Assembly: GCA_028554755.1 (NCBI GenBank)
Contig: JAPTOF010000020.1
Location: forward strand, 7,445,001 to 7,509,000
Direction: 5' to 3'
Source of the DNA: Cordia subcordata
Lineage: Eukaryota > Streptophyta > Magnoliopsida > Boraginales > Cordiaceae
DNA length: 64,000 bases
The first letter of the stretch is position 1. Every line of letters begins with the position of its first letter. Positions 59,488-64,000 of the stretch are shown here, piece after piece. The notes under the pieces were generated by a model, which saw only the letters and a list, made by a program, of their open reading frames with translations, had not been told where the DNA came from and ran no database searches. The position numbers and the translations under genes are program-made.

Positions 59488-61943
59488 AATAAACACAAAA
59501 GTGAGTCTGACGTTCCTTGGTGCCTTTGCTGTGCTCAGAAGCTCCCCGTCATGGCCGCCAAATATGTCCAGTAGCTTTTTCTTACTCATTAGGCTGGTAA
59601 AATGGTAAGGGAAAGTAAAGTGGATATGTGTGTTCACCAATAACTAGCAATTCTTAACTGGTATTCTAGTCTTCATTTATTGTAATGTCACCTGATGTGG
59701 GAGATATTCTTTCAGCTTGTAGAGATACAACAAAATTACATTTGACAGCTTGAGGGTGTAGTGAATATTAATACCTGTTGCTAATACTTAATTCTGATGT
59801 TTGATCTCTCATTGATTATTGAATCACATTCACTTTATTTCATCATTGCTTTCAGATCCATAGGTGTGAATAGATTCTATCGTAACTGGTTGTTTGCTGA
59901 TATGTTTATACTAAATTGTAAAATGAATTATGAGTCCTGATGATGTCAATAAATTTTAGTAGTAATTGGTTTACTGTAGGCTAGTTTGCGTGTCTTTTCT
60001 TGCTGGGAGCTAGTTTGCATTTCTTGATCTAAAATACATCTGCTTTTGTCTATGGGGTTTTAATTGAGCTCTTTGAGTTGAAAGGTGAGAAGAACATAGA
60101 TGAGCTTTGCATTATCAATCTTTAGGTGCTGCAAGGTTGATGTTCTGCAAAATTAAAAGAAATTTAATAGGGAAATTTTGGAAGAAACAAAAGAAGTGGA
60201 AGAAAAGTTCAGAGTCTACACAGTCAAGGTCTACATTCCTCAAATGCTCAATTTTCGATCGTAAAAAGCATACAGGAGGAACAAAGACTAAATCTGTATT
60301 CGTGCAAACATCAGAGAAGAAAAGAACCTAGTAAAAAATCTATTGAGTTCCTGAAGCTAATCCTAATATAAAGAATTATGTAATTAAGTTCTCTAGTGAT
60401 GCAAAAGAGAAGTATATAGTGAATTTTGAAACTGAAAAATGACTCTCTTGCCCATCATTTGGAGCTTATATAGTGTGAAATTGGAATTTTTGCTAATTTT
60501 TGGGGACTTGATAGGTAGCTGTGTTAATGCACTCGTATTGAATGTCATGGTTCGAAATTTCTTTTTGCCTTGTTTACAGAAACTGAAAAACTTTTAAACC
60601 TGTTGATGGTGGTAAGAAGTGTATGCCAGCTTGCTTAAGTTGAATTATTCTTTTATTTGGTTCCCTCTACATGTATTTGACATGTGTATTCTGTGGTTAG
60701 TTTTTCTCTTGGTCTTAAAGAGTGACGTACATGTTTAGATTGGAAATAGATTTTTCTATGTGAAGGATAATAGCATCCTGTTTAAAATATTGGAATATAG
60801 AACTAAAACAAAATTAACACACAAAATTGAATGTGCAAGAAAAGTGGCCCCCTAAACTTGGTGTGTGCGTGTGTATATTTATATTATGTATGTATATACT
60901 GCTGAACGAGGTATCTATACCAAGAGTTATGCACGATTTAAATTTGAATCACGATAAAAACTTTAAAATTAGTATTATCTATCCCTTTGAATATTTTATC
61001 TGCTTGCCTGTGTGTCATGGAAGTAAATGTAAATTTATTATATCTGATGATCAGGGATACATGAAAGCATTTGGACATAGGACAGTTAAGATCTCCCATG
61101 GAATTATATTTGTTCCAGAAATTTAATGGAGAAAAGTCTCCTTTATTGATGAAATATATGGACTCTAAATTTCAGGAATAGGAGTAAATCAAGTTAACCT
61201 TGCTTTTTTGTTGAATCCAAGAGCCACACTACATCATAAAGGAAAACAAATATGAATGAAGTTATAGATTTCCGTCAAGGATTAGATTGTCTATAGTTAT
61301 GTTTATCTTGTTCTAGTTATCAACAATGATCATATGGAAAGCTCTTTCAAGTTTCGTTACTCTTTCGTCAAGTAGTAAGGAATTTTTAAACATTCTGAAC
61401 AATAGTATTCCTTTCTCACCTAATGGGCAACAATTGTTTATTTGATGATGATTTTTTATCTTATCAGTTGGTAATGGTGATTTAGTTTTCAAACTTCTGG
61501 GTTAATGTTGTACTCTAATATGACTTTGATGATTGAATGAGACTAGTGCATATAAAAAAATGGATCCTGGGACTTGCTTGAAACAAACATTTGGGTTGGT
61601 TATTGCTTTTGCATTATCAATTAAGAAACAACTATATGATTTATATTCTGCCAATTTTGTTTAAGTAGACCAACTCATGGCATGGAAGTACCAGATGTGG
61701 TGTTATTGGTGTATGTTAAGCCTCTTAACCCATGTTTAAGACAGTGCTGTTGTATTCTTTCAGTACTCTTGACAGTTTTCTCGTCCTTATCCTTAGGGTA
61801 TCATGAGGCCAACTTCTATTTTTGATTTTTTTTTTTTGTATTCAATTCCATCTATCAATTTATATGTTCTTGCTACAAGCATTGTCTCGTCTGGAAAATG
61901 CTGTGTGATTATGACTTGAACATACTTCCTGTAAATTATGCAG
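59488..61943. other. Intergenic DNA left of the SOG1-like relic
   Basis: No exon is recognised with confidence. It may contain leader or intron sequence of the relic. Frames at 60107-60331 and 60827-61126 show no family pattern. Confidence 0.35.
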
Positions 61944-64000
61944 ACTGTTGTGGTTGGTTGACAGTAACAGAATTGCAACCAAAATCAATAGTGCATCTGC
62001 AGCTTGTGATCCCGACCGATCAATTGGAAAAGCAACCGTTCAAGAACTTGCCCAAGGTGTGGTTTCTTGTGCAGAATGCTTGTGGAGTAGTGTACTTACG
62101 GTATCAGGATGTCTTCATTTAGCCTTTTTATTCTTGTCATGAAACATGAGTCACTGTATTAAATTGGTCATAAATCATGCCAACTACATACTATATTCTT
62201 CACATCTTGGTCATCATTGTGTGCACTTGTGTTTGTTTGTTTTAAGCTTGTACCTGTATTTAGGTTAAGCAAATAATGAGATATGAATGCACTGGAACCA
62301 GGAGGGTGTCAGGATACATGAACAGAAAAGATATGTGATATCAATAATAATTGACATAGAAAAATCCTATGCAGATTATTCCAGGAGAACAAATTAAGAT
62401 AAGGAGAGATACAAATTAAAGATTTCAAAAAAATAAAATCTTTAAAATTAGAAGAGACTGCTTACAAAGCTTTACAAGGCAATGGAGATTCTCAAAGCTT
62501 GGCAGGAACTAAAAGGTTACAGCTGTTACCTGGAGTAAATTTTGGGGCTGAATAAATGAAATGTGCTTCTATTTTATAGGCACAAGATAAAGTGAAAATT
62601 GGGCTAAAGATAATCCAGCTTTAATTTAACTTGAAGAGCATGCCGAAAATTATTTTCCTTAAAAATGCGTGGCTAGTGTGACATTGAAGACTTTGGTTCA
62701 TAATGTGGTTCCTGTTTCAGTTGGTTTCCAGAATAATTCAATCTGCATAGGGATAGAGGTCCTGTAAGAATGCATCACAGTTGAGATCATTGTCGTTCGG
62801 GTCTAGGGACTCTTGATAGATGTCATCGACATCTTTCTTCTTTCATCTTTTTAAGAGCAGTTGATTGGCATGGAAATCCTGACTACTCAACTGGTAACAT
62901 GTGACAATATTTATCTTGTTGACACGTGGCAGGATTGTCTTGGTGATCCATCACACCCTCAGAACCATGAAGCAAGAGGTGGGGGTAACAGAAGGTCATG
63001 TAACTCCAAAGCCAGACCAGAAGTTAGTCCTTCATGGGGGATCTTCCTTGAGCTGCAAACTGCCACCAATCATGTGAGATGGCTGACAGGAGCAGAAAAA
63101 ATGACCAGTCTGACTTCCCCTGGCTCCTGGTCAGCAATTGGAGATAAGCCTGGTGGAGGGGACTTAATTTGTAAATCATTGCTTGCTCATTTTGTGAACA
63201 ATTGTTACATGGACAGTAAGCAAAAAACTCTTCTAAAGGTAGCATAGATATACACATAGATACTAATGGAGGACCATAATTGTGAAGGAAAGTGCTTGAT
63301 CTACATTAGCAGTGCATAGGAATGTTGTGCTTGGCTAGTCTTGTGCTCTCTTATGTAACACTTGTGTCCAAGTCCAGGAAACAATTTGTCTTTCCTGGCA
63401 ACAGGAATAAAGCTGCATACACCGACCTTCCCTAGGCTCTGGTATCTGTGGAGACTTTTGCATTGGTACGACACTAGTAGAGCATAGGATATAATCATCT
63501 CTTTGTTCTGGTAACGTGAAAATTTTCTGTCATTCCGTGATCTGTGCATTGTCTATAAATTATATTCAAATTTGAACCAAGGCATCATAAGTGACTAAGT
63601 GAGAATTTCGTTCTGTTACTTGGCGTCTTTTCCTTTATTAGACTTGATTTTGGTGATGTACAGTGCAAAGTTAATACTCCAAGATTAACATAACAAAATG
63701 TAAGTTTCATTAGCAATACTTGAAATTTGACACCTTTTCCTTTATTAGACTCATTGCCTGGTATTTATGTATGAGAATGAGAATATCTTCCCCTCTTCTT
63801 GTCCTACTTTACTTTTCTTTTCTTTTTTTTTTTTTTTTTTTTGTGTATTAGTCTCTGGTTGAAGTTGTGAAATTAAAATCCTTTCAGGTGTTAATAAGGA
63901 CAAAAATGTATCACGTTTCTTTCACAAAGCGATTAAAGCTTATAACATGGGAACTCAAAGAGATACATGATGATGACTTTGGAGATGTTTGTTGGCTCAA
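61944..64000 (+). pseudogene. SOG1-like NAC transcription factor, broken and partial
   Basis: Two exon-like pieces match the SOG1 (NAC008) type. The first, about 61944-62061, reads LWLVDSNRIATKINSASAA then CDPDRS. After a one-base frameshift near 62026 it continues WKSNRSRTCPRC to a GT donor. The second starts at 63888 after a cttTCAG acceptor and reads GVNKDKNVSRFFHKAIKAYN then MGT. It loses frame and resumes as EIHDDDFGDVCW up to the window edge. SOG1 is the plant nuclear regulator of the DNA damage response. The exon that should lie between them (cysteine/IDNSDV and WPGLPRGVKFDP part) was not found in 62062-63887. Two frameshifts plus the missing exon point to a pseudogene. Sequencing errors in a live gene are less likely. 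Confidence 0.65.
62062..63887. other. DNA between the two NAC exon relics
   Basis: The expected middle NAC exon is absent. A 128-codon plus-strand frame at 62861-63247 (includes VDTWQDCLGDPSHPQ) and GACACGTGGCAGG near 62920 suggest inserted repeat DNA. No termini could be placed. Confidence 0.3.

Noticed and set aside
62861..63247. 128-codon plus-strand frame between the NAC exon relics
   Set aside because: I recognise no domain, and it lies where a NAC exon should be. It may be inserted repeat DNA. Not supported as a gene.

Overview
This window is nuclear DNA of a eudicot plant. It is AT-rich and its genes are split by GT-AG introns. Plant transposon families of almost every class are present. 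The protein-coding content is a TMO5-like bHLH factor, a plant transmembrane/RING protein and a leucoanthocyanidin reductase (LAR). LAR makes proanthocyanidin precursors and is absent from Arabidopsis, so the source is a tannin-making lineage outside the Brassicaceae. I cannot name the species from sequence alone.

Layout. At 1-6.3 kb there is an unrecognised coding relic, then a degenerate 4.85-kb LTR element with an antisense ORF relic and a 5-bp target duplication. From 6.3 to 10.6 kb is AT-rich intergenic DNA. At 10.6-17.1 kb a tandem duplication abuts a decayed Ty1-copia element (minus strand, 162/164-bp LTRs, TA...TA termini, CAAAG duplication) that landed in a tRNA-type SINE. From 17 to 28 kb is intergenic DNA with microsatellites and a few small repeats. 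At 28.2-30.0 kb is an intact two-exon bHLH gene. From 30 to 43.7 kb is a dense transposon zone: a SINE, a TRIM retroelement array, a Helitron with both ends resolved, a 164-bp tandem duplication with a hairpin, and a MULE-type element with a palindromic motif. At 43.7-52.2 kb is a 14-exon gene for a multi-pass membrane protein with a C-terminal RING finger. At 54.0-56.4 kb (minus) is a five-exon LAR gene. From 58 kb on there are a SINE, MITEs and a minisatellite, and then two exon relics of a SOG1-like NAC gene that runs off the right edge.

How the genes relate. The bHLH gene and the transmembrane/RING gene look like the orthologous neighbours of Arabidopsis At1g68810 (bHLH30) and At1g68820, so this is a conserved gene pair whose spacer has been inflated to about 14 kb by nested insertions. 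LAR acts in flavan-3-ol synthesis and has no obvious functional link to the pair. I see no operon-like organisation and no evident new enzyme system. The most unusual material is in the transposons. Several have exact ends and target duplications that can be read directly from the sequence.
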